A DNA stretch of 64,000 bases from Phanerochaete sordida (Eukaryota > Basidiomycota > Agaricomycetes > Polyporales > Phanerochaetaceae), in the NCBI GenBank assembly GCA_019973155.2, contig BPQB01000048.1, positions 186,001 to 250,000 of the forward strand, written 5' to 3'. The translations under genes and the position numbers were made by a program. The notes beneath the pieces are model-generated. The model made no database searches and had not been told where the DNA came from. It was given only the letters and a program-made list of their open reading frames with translations. Below are positions 44,690 to 54,842 of this stretch, in pieces (position 1 is the stretch's first letter; each line of letters opens with the position of its first letter).

Positions 44690-46218
44690 CAAATTCGTAC
44701 CGGACGAGATGACCGCCATGCTCACGATGACCAAGGACGGCAACAGGGCGAACGGCTGGCTAGGAAAACGGAAGATGCTCCCGGGGATTGCAGGTGCGTG
44801 GTCTGTTCCCCATACCTCAACATCTCTGACCGGTGCCGAGCAGGCTTCAGCTTCATTCGGTCCACCGCGGAACGGTGCATGGTCCTCATGTCCAGACGAT
44901 GTCCGTTCGCCCTCTCTCGCTCTCCAAAGCGATCTTGCGAACATAACATATAGCCACTTGTATGACACAACGTCCACTCTACAACCCAACATTACCCGCT
45001 CGAATGCTCGCCGGGCATCCAACGACCGCTTCGCGTGGACCTACCACACGATGTACCGCGCTTTCCAGGTTGCGTCCATGTAAGACAGCAGGAAGCGACC
45101 TGACTTGCACCTCAAGGCCTAGTGGATTGTGCTCCTCGTACATGGGCATGTCAACCGGGCTAGTACGTGTAGTCTGTCGAACCGTGCCGTACCTATCCTC
45201 ACTGCTGTGCTCAGGCTCGACCGTGCTCGGACGCGACGATCCCGAACCTCATCAAGAAACGCAAACCGCAGCCGCGTGAGAACAAGCTGCTCGCGGAGTA
45301 CACGAGCTGTCCGCGCTACGTAAACAGTTCCCGTCCGCGGGCAAGATGTTGGTGTACCGCGTGTGGGACCTGAGCCACGCGTCCCGGAAGACGACGCAGC
45401 CTGTTATCGGATACCTCGAGGTGGGTCGCGCGCGAGCCGCGCTACGACCCTCCGTGCTCATCGCGATTGTTCAGGACACTGTAGGGGAGAGCCTCATAAC
45501 GACGGGCTTCTTCCACTCGAGCTTCACAGCCGTTTCGCCATTTCGTTTGAGATGAAACTGAATATGAGTACGTTCACTGCCCGTACGCTTCGCCCGCCTC
45601 CTGACCACGGACAGGCCAGCGAGCACGTTCGTCTCGTAGCGCGCCCGCCTGTTGCTGCAGCACGGTCACAGATTTTCCAGCGATTCTATGCGAGCTCGAC
45701 GCTCGACGCGGGCGAGCAAGCGCAATTCAGCCTCTTTCTCGGCGGCGCCGCGCGGTGGATATATTCCCGACTCATCAAAGTGTCCCTCCCAACAGCGTGC
45801 AACCTCGCCGGTTGCGAGCGCGGGGTCCAGCAGTCCGTCCACGAGCGCGGAGACTTCTAGGTCGAGTACTACCGCCCGCTGCCGTCCACGAGCCTTCGCA
45901 AGCCCTTTGTGTATTCGACGAACAATACCATGCCGACGCCCACGGCAGTGCTGCGTCCCTCGCGGTATGTCTTCGCGCCCCTACATGAAAATGAGGATGC
46001 TGATTGGCTTCGCAGGCTCGTGGACGGCGCGCGGCGCTTGATCAGCTCGAGCTCTCCCGTGTTCAGGCGTGGCACGCGCTGCAGCCCAAGGCCTCGGAGA
46101 AGGAGCTCGAACCGGACCGCACCTCGACCGAGTACACGTTCGTCTCTGACGTCGTCGGCGGCAAGAGTTTCTGCTCGTCGCGTCCGACTTCGAAAAGTCG
46201 CTCGCGGGCGTGGCGTGA
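44690..46218 (+). pseudogene. FIG4: SAC-domain (FIG4-type) phosphoinositide phosphatase relic, copy 2
   Basis: Ordered fragments are MLTMTKDGNRANGWLGK (44718), FIRSTAERCMVLMSRR (about 44853-44900), SHLYDTTSTLQPNITR (about 44953-45000), WIVLLVHGHVNRA (about 45123-45160) and [20 protein letters not shown] (about 45252-45311). [20 protein letters not shown] follows, then an intron into VGESLITTGFFHS, and the C-terminal segments RPLPSTSLRKPFVYSTNNT and HENEDADWLRRLVDGARR, ending at a TGA at 46216-46218. These match FIG4 order, but frames shift repeatedly and a Trp codon is TAG at about 45858 (GDF stop VEYYR). The catalytic CX5R region appears deleted. Relic followed 306 bp later by the GTPase gene. 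Confidence 0.75.
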
Positions 46219-46456
46219 GTGCCGCGCGGCGCCGACTGCGAGGATGTGCGCTGGCTGCCTGTCGCTGTATTAGGTTTCATCTGGAATGGACAAAGTGGCA
46301 GTGGCACTTCCGGATGCGCTGCGGGTGACACCGCCAAGGACGGAGAACAGAACGAGAAGCGGCTGCGCATAGCTGCGCGTACGCGTGCGCACCGCACGTC
46401 GATGCGAGCAGTCGTTCTAGGTCGGCAGACGGTATGCTCGTGTTCGCGCGGAACGC

Positions 46457-46462
46457 TATATA
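46457..46462 (+). promoter_or_regulatory. Probable TATA box of GTPase gene A
   Basis: TATATA 62 bp before the start codon, in the context aacgctatataggctca that is conserved at the other copy. Position and conservation suggest a core promoter; transcription start is not known. Confidence 0.5.
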
Positions 46463-46523
46463 GGCTCACGCCAGCGTATCGCCCGCAGCGCCAACCCTGC
46501 GCCAACCCCGCCGACTCTCCGTC

Positions 46524-47727
46524 ATGTCGGACGTACTCATCGCGTGAGTCGCTAAAAATTGGTCTTTACATTATGATTAACTCAGCCTGGCAGTATCATG
46601 GGTGCCACAGGCACCGGTAAATCGACGGTCAGTGCGAGCTGTCTGTACGGTGGCCACAGTTTGCTGACACCGGCGTCCAGTTCGTGAATCTCGTCAGCGG
46701 CTCGCAGCTGCCTGTCGGGGAAGGCTTACGCTCGTGCACCACCGAAGTGCGGTCGTCCCAGCCTTTCGAGCTGCTCGGCCGCCAAGTAACCCTGATAGAC
46801 ACACCCGGCTTTGACGACACCTTGAAGACCGACACGGAGATCCTGAAGCTCATCGCATCGTACCTGGCCAACGCGTGAGTTCACCGAGCCGAAAAGCGGC
46901 GACTATGCAATTAACATCTTGTTTGCAGGTACCGCGAGAACAAGAAGCTGAGAGGCGTCATCTACATGCACCGCATCTCCGACTTCAGAGTTGGCGGCAT
47001 CTCGCGCCGCAACTTCGGCATGTTCAGGTCGCTCTGCGGCGACAACACGCTCGCGAACGTCGTCGTCGTCACGAACATGTGGTCCGAGGTCAGCGCCGAG
47101 AAGGGCGCCGCGCGCGAATGTGAGCTCGCGACGGACGCCGCGCTCTTCAAGCCCGTGCTTGACAAGGGCGCGGCGCTGCTCCGCCACGAGAACACGTTCG
47201 CGTCCGCGCAGGCGATCTTGGGACGGCTCGTCGCGAATGTCCCACTCCCACTGCAGATCCAGCGCGAGCTCGTCGAGGAACACAAGGCGCTCGAGCAGAC
47301 GGCGGCGAACGAGGAACTGAAGACGCAGGAGATACTTGAGGCGCAGCGCCGCCACGAGGAGGAGCTGCAGCGCCAGCGTGAGGCGGCGGAAGCCGCACAG
47401 CGGGCGCTGGAAGAGCAGAGGGCGCGAGACCTCGCGGAGGCGCAGCGGCAGAGGGAGATACAGGAAGCACAGGCTCGGGCGGAGCGCGAGCGCGTCCAGA
47501 GGGAGCTCGAGGAGGCCCGCAGGCAGGAGGAGGAGAGGCTGCGGCAGGTGCAGCTCGCGCTCGAGCAGGAGGCTGCTGCCCGCGCGGCCGAGGAAGAGCG
47601 TCTGCGGCAGGTCAGGGAACAGCAGGCGCGAGAGGCTGAGGAGCAGGAGGAGGCCAGGAGGCGACACCAGGCAGAAATGGAGAGGATTGAAAGGGAGCGC
47701 TCAGATGGCGACTGCAGGATTTTCTAA
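46524..47727 (+). CDS. P-loop GTPase with C-terminal coiled coil and CaaX-like end, copy A
   Basis: Exons 46524-46543, 46594-46627, 46681-46874 and 46929-47727 give 348 aa. The N-terminus reads MSDVLIAIMGATGTGKST (P-loop, G1) followed by FVNLVSGSQL. DTPGFDD is the G3 motif, and VVVVTNMW stands in the G4 position. RGVIYMHRISDFRVGGISRR is typical of the fungal AIG1/septin-like G-domain family I associate this with. From about residue 200 to the end the protein is a long Glu/Gln/Arg/Ala-rich coiled coil. The last four residues are CRIF, a possible CaaX prenylation site. The family binds GTP; cellular role is unknown, and membrane attachment is inferred. Nearly identical in structure to copy B at 61987-60784. 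It converges with the F-box gene, the two stops lying about 80 bp apart. Confidence 0.88.
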
Positions 47728-47808
47728 CCTCTGAACCCCGTCCCTGCCAAGTATTACCCGCGGATGTTGCCAAACTCCTTGACGATACTGTCCTAGACCG
47801 AGAGAAAT

Positions 47809-49245
47809 CTATACAGCGCGATGGCAATCAACAACATGCCCACACAGCGATAGACTGTGGAGTCTCACCTTCTTCTCGCGCACGACCCAGTTCTCCGGCG
47901 TCGACACGCGCCGCAGATGATCCCGAAACGCCTCAGCGTGTAAGTGTGCCGACGGAGGCAGCGATAGGACGTGTGGGGTGTCGAGGCTTACCGGCACCGG
48001 CAGCTGCGCGATCAGCATGGCCTGCAAAGACATGCGCTTCGCGTTGGAAGAGCTCGCGCTTGTATGACACAACCACGCTTTTCAGCGCGGGCAGCTGTGC
48101 CCACTGCGCACCGAGCATGCTCCACGGGAGCTTCGACACCGTCCAGCACTTCCAATACATTGAAACCTGGAGTCGTAGGGTGTTGATGGTCATACGGTGC
48201 GCGGTGAAGGGCGCGTAGGACGAGTCGACGCGCTGTGTGGCGGGGCAGACGGAGAATGAAAGCCCGTGCGCTGGGGTTCCTGCTTCGATAGTCACCAAGG
48301 GGTGTACTGTCGACGTCGTCAGCCGGCATGCATTGTCCGGATGAAGCAGGTTCCCGACGTACCAGGCGTGCGGTTGACGACGCAGACCACGTATTCCTTC
48401 AAGTGCGGCAGGGCCCAATGGCGCGGCGCATGCTTGATGTCCGTATCGAACATGAGCTCTGTGGTGCGAGCTATGGCCGTGATTTCCGTTGGGACGACAT
48501 CGGCCATATCAAAGCGTAGCGGCGAGCGGTACTCGACCGCAGCCATGGTCGCGACCCAACTCAGCGGCCAGACCTGGCTGACCTGCGATGCGCGTACGCT
48601 CCGGACATGGGGCAGCAGCGGTAGTCGCGCAGGAAGTTCTGCTGGATCTAGAGCCCCGCTCCAGGTCACGGCCACGAGTGTAATGTCGACGAGAGTCGGG
48701 CAGCTGGCGAGCAGCCGCAGGAGTATGCAGAACGAGGGGAAGTGAAGGCTGGCGAGAGATATGACGGACAAATCACGGATGTGGGAGAGAGGCCCTCGAA
48801 GAGAAATTGCTGAAGCGAATACCGATGGACGGGTGCATGAGGGTTCTGGGTCCTCAGCCGGAGCTAGGTGGAGGGTCTTGAGGCGACGGAGCCGACGAAT
48901 AATCTGCTCTGCTGCGTGCGATCGCAGCGTACAGAGCGTTCCGGCAAAGGTGATATATTCGACATGTTCCGCAAGCCATCCGGAAGTCGACGAGCGCAGG
49001 ACACTGCTGAGGAAGGTGGTATCGCCGTCGGTGTCGAGGTGTAATGAGCGAAACAACGCAGGGCGGCAAAAGCGCGCCCAGCCGTGGCACACCAGCGAGA
49101 GCTGAGACCACGCAGCCTTCGTCGAGGTCTCCTGCTCGACGCAGTCGGAGAGCACATTCATGATGTCGAGTGGTAGGCGCGACCACGTCTCTGGTCGCAG
49201 ATCCGCCGCTGCAATAGGTGACACGGTGCCGTCCTGTGGATACAA
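47809..49245 (-). CDS. F-box protein
   Basis: Model of 443 aa: exons 49245-48363, 48306-48071 and 48021-47809. The F-box lies at residues ~18-70 (WSRLPLDIMNVLSDCVEQET, then AWSQLSLVCHGWARFCRPAL). The rest is leucine-rich with alternating strand/helix character (TLHLAPAED, IRDLSVISLASLHFPSF, TLVDITLVAVTW), as in substrate-binding halves of F-box/LRR proteins. The first intron is good (gtacgt donor); the second (gtgtca donor, 49 nt) is weaker but restores a frame containing VSTPENWVVREKK, a C-terminal signature I recall from this group. An alternative final exon beyond a gtgaga donor after REKK is possible. Likely role: substrate adaptor of an SCF ubiquitin ligase; substrate unknown. The start at 49245 is the first ATG before the F-box. 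Confidence 0.75.
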
Positions 49246-49884
49246 CGAGGTAAGCGGGAGACTCTGCGCAATGCTTCCAGCAACACACCAGGTCCGCGAC
49301 CGTATGGGCGGGCTGTCTGAATGTTAGCGAAAGGATATGGGTCCTGAACGTGTTCATGGTGGTCGGTTATGGGCGAGACAGTCCAGCAAGGCCCCGCTAA
49401 AATGCATGTGAGAATGCCAATATTGAACACAGCCTACACTGCCACCTCGTGCGAGCTCGGGCTCGACAGAACCTTCACAGCCAAGATGTACAGGCAGTGC
49501 AGGCGCCTCCCATGCACAGCCCACACGCGAAATCGTGCGAACTGTGGACAAGTCTGTGCTCGATAGGGCCTGCAAGGATAGGTGAGCAACGGGTGCACAG
49601 AGATTCTCAACATCGGCATTTAACGTGAAGCTCGGTACCGGACATCGACGCTGCGAACGTATCCAAGCCAAGTTCCAACAAAGTATGCTTCTATTGATTA
49701 TAACGGCGTACGACCCGCCACACCGCCTGGCTCGTCTATATTCCGACGCCGAACACAGCACCCACCGACCACCTTCGTCACACCCGCCGACCGCCCCGTC
49801 CGCGTCCGCACCCGAACCCACCCTCCGCCCCGCCCACCATGAGCCTGCGCACCCGCCACCCGCGCACGGCCCACAGAGCTCATG
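49246..49884. other. Intergenic, no gene seen
   Basis: 640 bp between the start of the F-box gene and the stop of the antiporter gene, both on the minus strand. It should contain the F-box promoter and the antiporter terminator. No motif is distinctive. Confidence 0.5.
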
Positions 49885-52597
49885 TTATTGCGCCGGGTCG
49901 CTCGGGAAGCGCACGGTCTTGACGGGCGTGCGCACGCCCGAGGGCGGGCCCGAGCCGTCCTCGGCGTCGCCGGGCGGCGTGAGCAGCCCCGAGAGCGCGG
50001 GGTGGTGCGGATGGTGCGCGGGCGGCATGTCGGGGGGCGCGATCGCGGGGAGCTGCGCGGCGATCTCGCTGTTGCTGGTGTGCACGTGTGCGGGCGCGGG
50101 CGGCTCGACTTCGACGGTCGGGATGGAGCGGCGGGACTGCAGGAAGATGAGCAGGGCGACGAGGGAGAGGAGCGGGACGTACGTGTTCGCTGCGCGCGGG
50201 CGACGACCGGCGCGTGGCGTCCGGGCTTGGGAACCTCCTCCGGAGTCCCCTCAGACTGTCCGCACGCTCGACGGGCGGCTTGAGCATCCCGGCCTCGCCG
50301 AGCGCAGGCGCACGGCTGCGATCGCGCTCGATGTCTTCCTGGGGCTCGACGAGCACGTCGGCGTCAGCGGCCTGGTGGACGTGGTGGGCGGTGTGCGACA
50401 GGCCCGCCTCGACGTCAGGCAGCGTGACGGAGCCCTGCAGGCTGGGCGAGCCCGCGCCGGGCGCGGTGGGCATGGCTTCGGTCACCGTCTCGGGCATACG
50501 CCGCGTCCCGAGCAGCCAGTCGGGTACCGCGGTCGTGCGCGACGTCCAGGTACGGGACATGGAGACCGTGCGCGAGTGGATGCGGCGGCCGAAGGAGAAG
50601 AAGGGGATCGAAAGACCATCTACAAGATAAGCTATGAGCACCTGCAAGAGCTGGAGACGACCGGTCTGGCTTACGAATCAGGATGGAGCCCAGGACGATG
50701 AACGAGACAATCGGCTGGAGCGTCGCAGCAAGGACCTCCTGCTGGTTCTGCGGAGGGTCGTGCGGCTTGGGCAACTTCGAGATGGCCAAAGTCGACACGA
50801 AGACCGCGCCGACGCCCATGGGACCTATTTAACAGAATAAGCAGGGGCTTTCGAGTAGCTCACGAAGACCACGTACCAAAATGTCCTGAGAACAGCGCCT
50901 CGCGCCAGTCGCCAATCTCGGGCACCCAGCGGTACAGCAGCAGCAGTGCAGGGATACGCCGGAGGGCGAGGATGGCGAGGAAGAGCACGACGAGGCGCCA
51001 CGGGGTGATGCCGAGCTCGGGGGAGTTGAACGCGGGGAACGGGAGCCACGCGCCGATGTAGACGAAGCAGCCGCAGTTGAGGACGAGGTCGATGACGCTC
51101 GAGAACACCTCGTTCTCGATCTGCACGTTGAAGTAGCCGTCCCAGGAGATCGCGGAGCCCGCGGCGAACGCCGCGAGGAGGTCGTCGGAGCCGATCGTGC
51201 TCGCGACGCCGATGGTGAAGACCGCGAGTGCGAGGTACTGCGAGACGTACGACTCGCGGTCAATGAAGCCCTTGCGGTGCGAGAACTTCATGAGCTGCGA
51301 GAAGCCGAGACCTGGGGGGCGTGAGCGCGTGCGTTGGGACCCGACTGGGGAACTTACCCATGACCGCGCCGATGATACTTCCTAGAATGACTTGGTCTGC
51401 TGCAGCGTTAGCACTAGCGGCTACTCCGGTGACCTAGCACTTACAGAGCCAACCTATGACGAGCCATTTCTCGACAGCCACAGCTCGGGATGATTCGAGC
51501 GTCAGGTAAATGGAGATGCTCAAGAAGGGATACGCCAGGCCATCGTTCGCCGCGGACTCGGCGGAAAGGATGAGCCGCAGGTTCTTCGGGACGTGCTTGA
51601 TAGCAAATTTACCACCTGTAGGGACGCGGTGATCAGAACGAGGCCTGAGAACGTCGAGTGCGCGAGCACGGGTCTCGACCGGACTGCCTCGCGGGACGAC
51701 GGCTCGCCGTGGCACGCGACGAGAACCCAGGAAGATGATTGGAGGCTTCAACGCGAGGGTACTGCCGCCGTCGCGACCCTCGTGCGCATCCAAGGGCCTT
51801 CCGCATCTGGGCAGGAACGTGCAGGACTCACCAACGATAGCCGCGCAGATGATAGGGTCGGTCGGCGTCAGACAGGCAGCGATAGCGAGTGCAGAGATGA
51901 AGTTGATGGGTATGAAGAGGACGTAGATGATGACTGCAGCATTTTCAGCAAACGAACGAGCGACAGGGAATTGTAGCGGCGCACCGGCGACGATTAGCCA
52001 TCCGAAAGCCATGGTCGGTACGACCATGACCAGAAGTCCCTTCGCATGGTCGGCCAGATACGACTGCGGCAGCTCGACTCCGATGGCAAAGAGACCTGTC
52101 GCGAGGACGATGCGCATGACCTCTAGCGTGATGCGCTGGGATGTGTCGTCCGAGCCCCAGGAGCGTGGATCGAATATATTGGCGACGTGCGGGCCCATGA
52201 GGACGCCGAAAGCGGTTCCAAGCACGACTTCATTAATGTACATCTGTATGAGGCGTGAGATGATATCCACGTTGGCGGGGGACAGGCGTGCGCACCTTCT
52301 CCTTGACCAGGAGAGATATCATAGAGAACTGCGGGGCCAAGCTGGTCAATCATGTCGCTGCGTGAATTCTGCGAGTGGACCGAGCTGTCAAGCTGAAATG
52401 CTTCCGCATTCAGCTTGACAGCTCGGTCCACTGCAGCAGAGGGAGCGGGGAGCGACGTACGGCGACGACGAAACCACCTAGGACGATGTAGGCCAACGAA
52501 GGGCCCGTCACCTGAGGTTACATTCTCGGCGAGTTTGTGAGTTGTATTTGGGGAGAGGTGCTCTACGGACTTCCGTTAATTCTACGTTCCAGCCCAT
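49885..52597 (-). CDS. NHA1: Plasma-membrane Na+/H+ antiporter, NHA1 type
   Basis: Eleven-exon model of 646 aa: 52597-52586, 52511-52461, 52328-52296, 52243-51985, 51933-51832, 51615-51445, 51396-51358, 51311-50877, 50824-50675, 50619-50183, 50136-49885. It starts MGWN, then VTGPSLAYIVLGGF, FSMISLLVKEK and YINEVVLGTAFGVLMGPHVA. Family-diagnostic segments are ACLTPTDPI, with the Asp of the ion site, GGKFAIKHVPKNLR and SAESAANDGLAYPF, with the ND pair. About 12 membrane segments precede a hydrophilic C-terminal tail of ~200 residues ending in RFPSDPAQ. Fungal NHA1 exchanges cytosolic Na+ or K+ for protons. Introns are 46-55 nt except intron 1 (74), intron 2 (132, containing a perfect hairpin) and intron 5 (216). 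The four-residue first exon is the least certain part. Divergent from RPS2. Confidence 0.85.
52375..52431. repeat. Perfect 23-bp inverted repeat in intron 2 of the antiporter gene
   Basis: Arms 52375-52397 and 52409-52431 are exact reverse complements with an 11-nt loop. The arm begins gtggaccgagctgtcaagct. It lies wholly inside intron 2 (52329-52460), which is longer than nearly all others here. It could be a small foldback insertion; flanks share only a trinucleotide, so no clear target duplication is seen. Confidence 0.85.
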
Positions 52598-53081
52598 CCT
52601 CGGGGATATCCTGCGCAGCGAGCGACCTGGGAAAGCCGAGAGAGAGACGACACCGAGAGCCTTTTGCGAGTGGAGGTACCAGCCAAGCCTGCCAATCTCC
52701 CGCCGGCGCTTCCGCCCTTGCGCTTTCGGCGGGAGCGCGGGGTATCAGAAGTCTGTGATTGCCGCCACGTGGGTGCGCCTCCGGGGTCCTGGCTCAATCT
52801 GCGGCGGCAGGCTGCAGAGGACATCGACAACGAGCTCGTCGCCCGCAAACCTCAAGACGTGAGTCCCGTCGTGCTGCCGGAATGCGCCCAGAGTGCTGCT
52901 CGACGTCGTGGGGAGGCATCTACGAATTTTTGCGCGCGAAATCGGCCGTCTCTGCGCTGGATGCCCCAGCCGGCCGGTGGATGCCTCCCCGCGACTTTGC
53001 CTGCAGCCTCTGCGCTTTCCGCCTCCCGCCCCGCACATTTCGCTAAACTCGCCTTCTGCAGTTCCCGCCGACTCAACTACA
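52598..53081. promoter_or_regulatory. Divergent promoter region between antiporter and RPS2 genes
   Basis: 484 bp between the two start codons. An imperfect GC-rich inverted repeat (tctcccgccggcgc and gcgctttcggcgggag, about 52695-52737) lies nearer the antiporter. A pyrimidine-rich stretch precedes the RPS2 ATG, as is common for fungal ribosomal protein genes. No TATA element is evident. Confidence 0.45.
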
Positions 53082-53286
53082 ATGGCTGACGCAGCTCCCC
53101 GTGGACGTGGTGGATTCGGCCGTGGCCGTGGTGGCGACAGGGGCCGTGGTCGCAGGGGACCCCGCCGTGGCGGTCGCAAGGACGAGGAGAAGGAGTGGTG
53201 CGTCTGCAGCCTCGCTCTGCCACGAACTGAGCACCAACGCGTCCTCCAGGGTGCCCGTCACCAAGCTCGGCCGTCTCGTCAAGGAT

Positions 53287-53324
<38 letters not shown>

Positions 53325-53966
53325 GCTCCCCGTCAAGGAGTTCCAGATCGTCGACTTCTTCCTCCCCAAGCTCAAGGACGAGGTCATGAAGATCATGCCC
53401 GTTCAGAAGCAGACCCGCGCCGGCCAGCGCACCCGCTTCAAGGCGTTCGTCGCCATCGGTGACTTCGACGGCCACGTCGGCCTCGGTGTCAAGTGCGCCA
53501 AGGAAGTCGCCACCGCCATCCGTGGCGCCATCATCCTCGCCAAGCTCTCCGTCATCCCCGTCCGGAGAGGCTACTGGGGTGCCGCCCTCGGTGAGCCCCA
53601 CACCGTGCCCTCCAAGGTCTCTGGCAAGGTCGGCTCCGTCATGTGCCGTCTCATCCCCGCGCCCCGTGGTACCGGTCTCGTTGCCGCGCCCGCGTGCAAG
53701 CGTCTGCTCCAGCTTGCGGGTGTCGAGGACTGCTACACCCAGTCGAAGGGTTCGACCGCGACCATGGGTAACTTCCTCAAGGCCACCTTCGTCGCCGTAA
53801 GTATCCCCGTCGTCTTAGGTGCCGGCAACGTTCTCACGTATCCCTATAGATCACAAAAACCTACTCGTTCCTCACCCCCGACCTCTGGCGCGAGATCCCC
53901 CTCTCGAAGGTCCCCTACGACGAGCACTCTGCGCACCTGCAGCTTGCCGCCGGCAAGAAGTACTAG
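53082..53966 (+). CDS. RPS2: 40S ribosomal protein S2 (uS5)
   Basis: Exons 53082-53197, 53250-53796 and 53850-53966 give 259 aa, the usual size. The N-terminus is a Gly/Arg-rich stretch of RGG-type repeats. Then comes [20 protein letters not shown]; the S5 double-stranded RNA-binding domain [20 protein letters not shown]; the S5 C-terminal domain with [20 protein letters not shown] and [20 protein letters not shown]; and the end [16 protein letters not shown]. uS5 sits in the 40S head-shoulder junction near the mRNA entry and contributes to decoding accuracy. Introns of 52 and 53 nt with canonical borders. Codon use is strongly biased to C-ending codons, consistent with high expression. Divergent from the antiporter gene, convergent with the oxidase. 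Confidence 0.97.
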
Positions 53967-54842
53967 TTTCCCTCTCTCTCGCATGTTTTCGGTGCTTTCC
54001 CTCCCATGTATTTCTCTAAAACCCTCTAGGGCTGTACGTCTGCACGCATGACAGAACACGCTCGTTGGATCACATCCACCCAGTGAGACTGCCCGAACAT
54101 ATCGGGCACCGCTAAGTCCCCTCTGCGCGCGCGGCTCCCGTCCCCGCTCCATCTGCGATCCTGCCGCGTGAAGTTAAGGAGGATGTGTGGGCGCGCGTGC
54201 TAGGCCCCGATTGGCAGCTCGCGTCCGCCATCGGGGAACGAGCGTAGTCTCCGTCCTGACGACAGACCTATCTCTCGCGCGTATGTCGCCCAGCTGCGGC
54301 CCGCTGCGGGGGCTGGGAGCGGATTCGCAGGTGATTCGCAGGGCGTGATACGCGAGCAGCAGCCTCCCGTGCATTTACGTGTTGCCCTGGCCAGGGTGCG
54401 CTCGAGGCCGGTGCAGAACGCGCGATAGAGTGCCTCATGGCGTGGGGCCGCAACTTGGCGGGGGCAGCTGAGCACCCTCGGCGACTTGACCTGCCTGCGC
54501 ACTCTAATCCGTTCGCAGCGCGCGCCGCGTCCCGCTCGCTCGCACAGGCGTCGCACAAGCATAGGGTTCGGTTGTGTCATGCCAGTGTTATTACATATCG
54601 TCTCGAATACATGCACGAGTTCGGCACTAAACCCAGAACAGTACATTACTACATTACAGCGTCGTAAGGCGGGAAACCGAGTCTAGAGGCGTGAGGAAAG
54701 GCAGCGCAGAGAGACAGAGGGAGAGGAGAAAGGGGAAGGAGAAGGAGACATCACAGGTAGGCCATGAGCAGCGGGACGGCCTCCCAGCCGACGTCGCGCA
54801 GGACCTGCGCCGGGCGCGGACGCCCGCCTACGCGAAAGGCCG
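53967..54842. other. 3' intergenic region, no gene seen
   Basis: Between the convergent RPS2 and acyl-CoA oxidase-like genes. It must hold both 3' UTRs. No credible coding frame or RNA gene. Confidence 0.5.

Larger units (their letters stand above)
44690..47727 (+). repeat. Left arm of large inverted duplication
   Basis: This segment (FIG4-type relic, spacer, GTPase gene) is repeated in reverse at 60784-64000. Spacer similarity is direct: ggtttcatctggaatg, acaccgccaaggacgga, gagaagcggctgcgc and aacgctatataggctca all occur in the same order in both arms. The GTPase exons have identical lengths in both. About 13 kb of single-copy sequence separates the arms. Confidence 0.85.

Noticed and set aside
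46903..47667. Long Leu/Arg-rich antisense frame over the GTPase coiled coil (also 60715-61803 at copy B)
   Set aside because: Arises from reading Glu/Gln/Arg codons on the opposite strand; low complexity, no family, overlaps a well-supported gene.
49880..50647. Arg/Pro-rich continuous minus-strand frame at the 3' end of the antiporter gene
   Set aside because: Splicing at 50182/50137 gives a hydrophilic tail in another frame with ordinary composition; the continuous frame is low-complexity readthrough.
51434..52270. Single uninterrupted antiporter frame from the in-frame ATG at 52270
   Set aside because: It runs through introns 3, 4, 5 and 6 and inserts sequence that breaks conserved membrane segments; the spliced model restores GGKFAIKHVP and the N-terminal helix.
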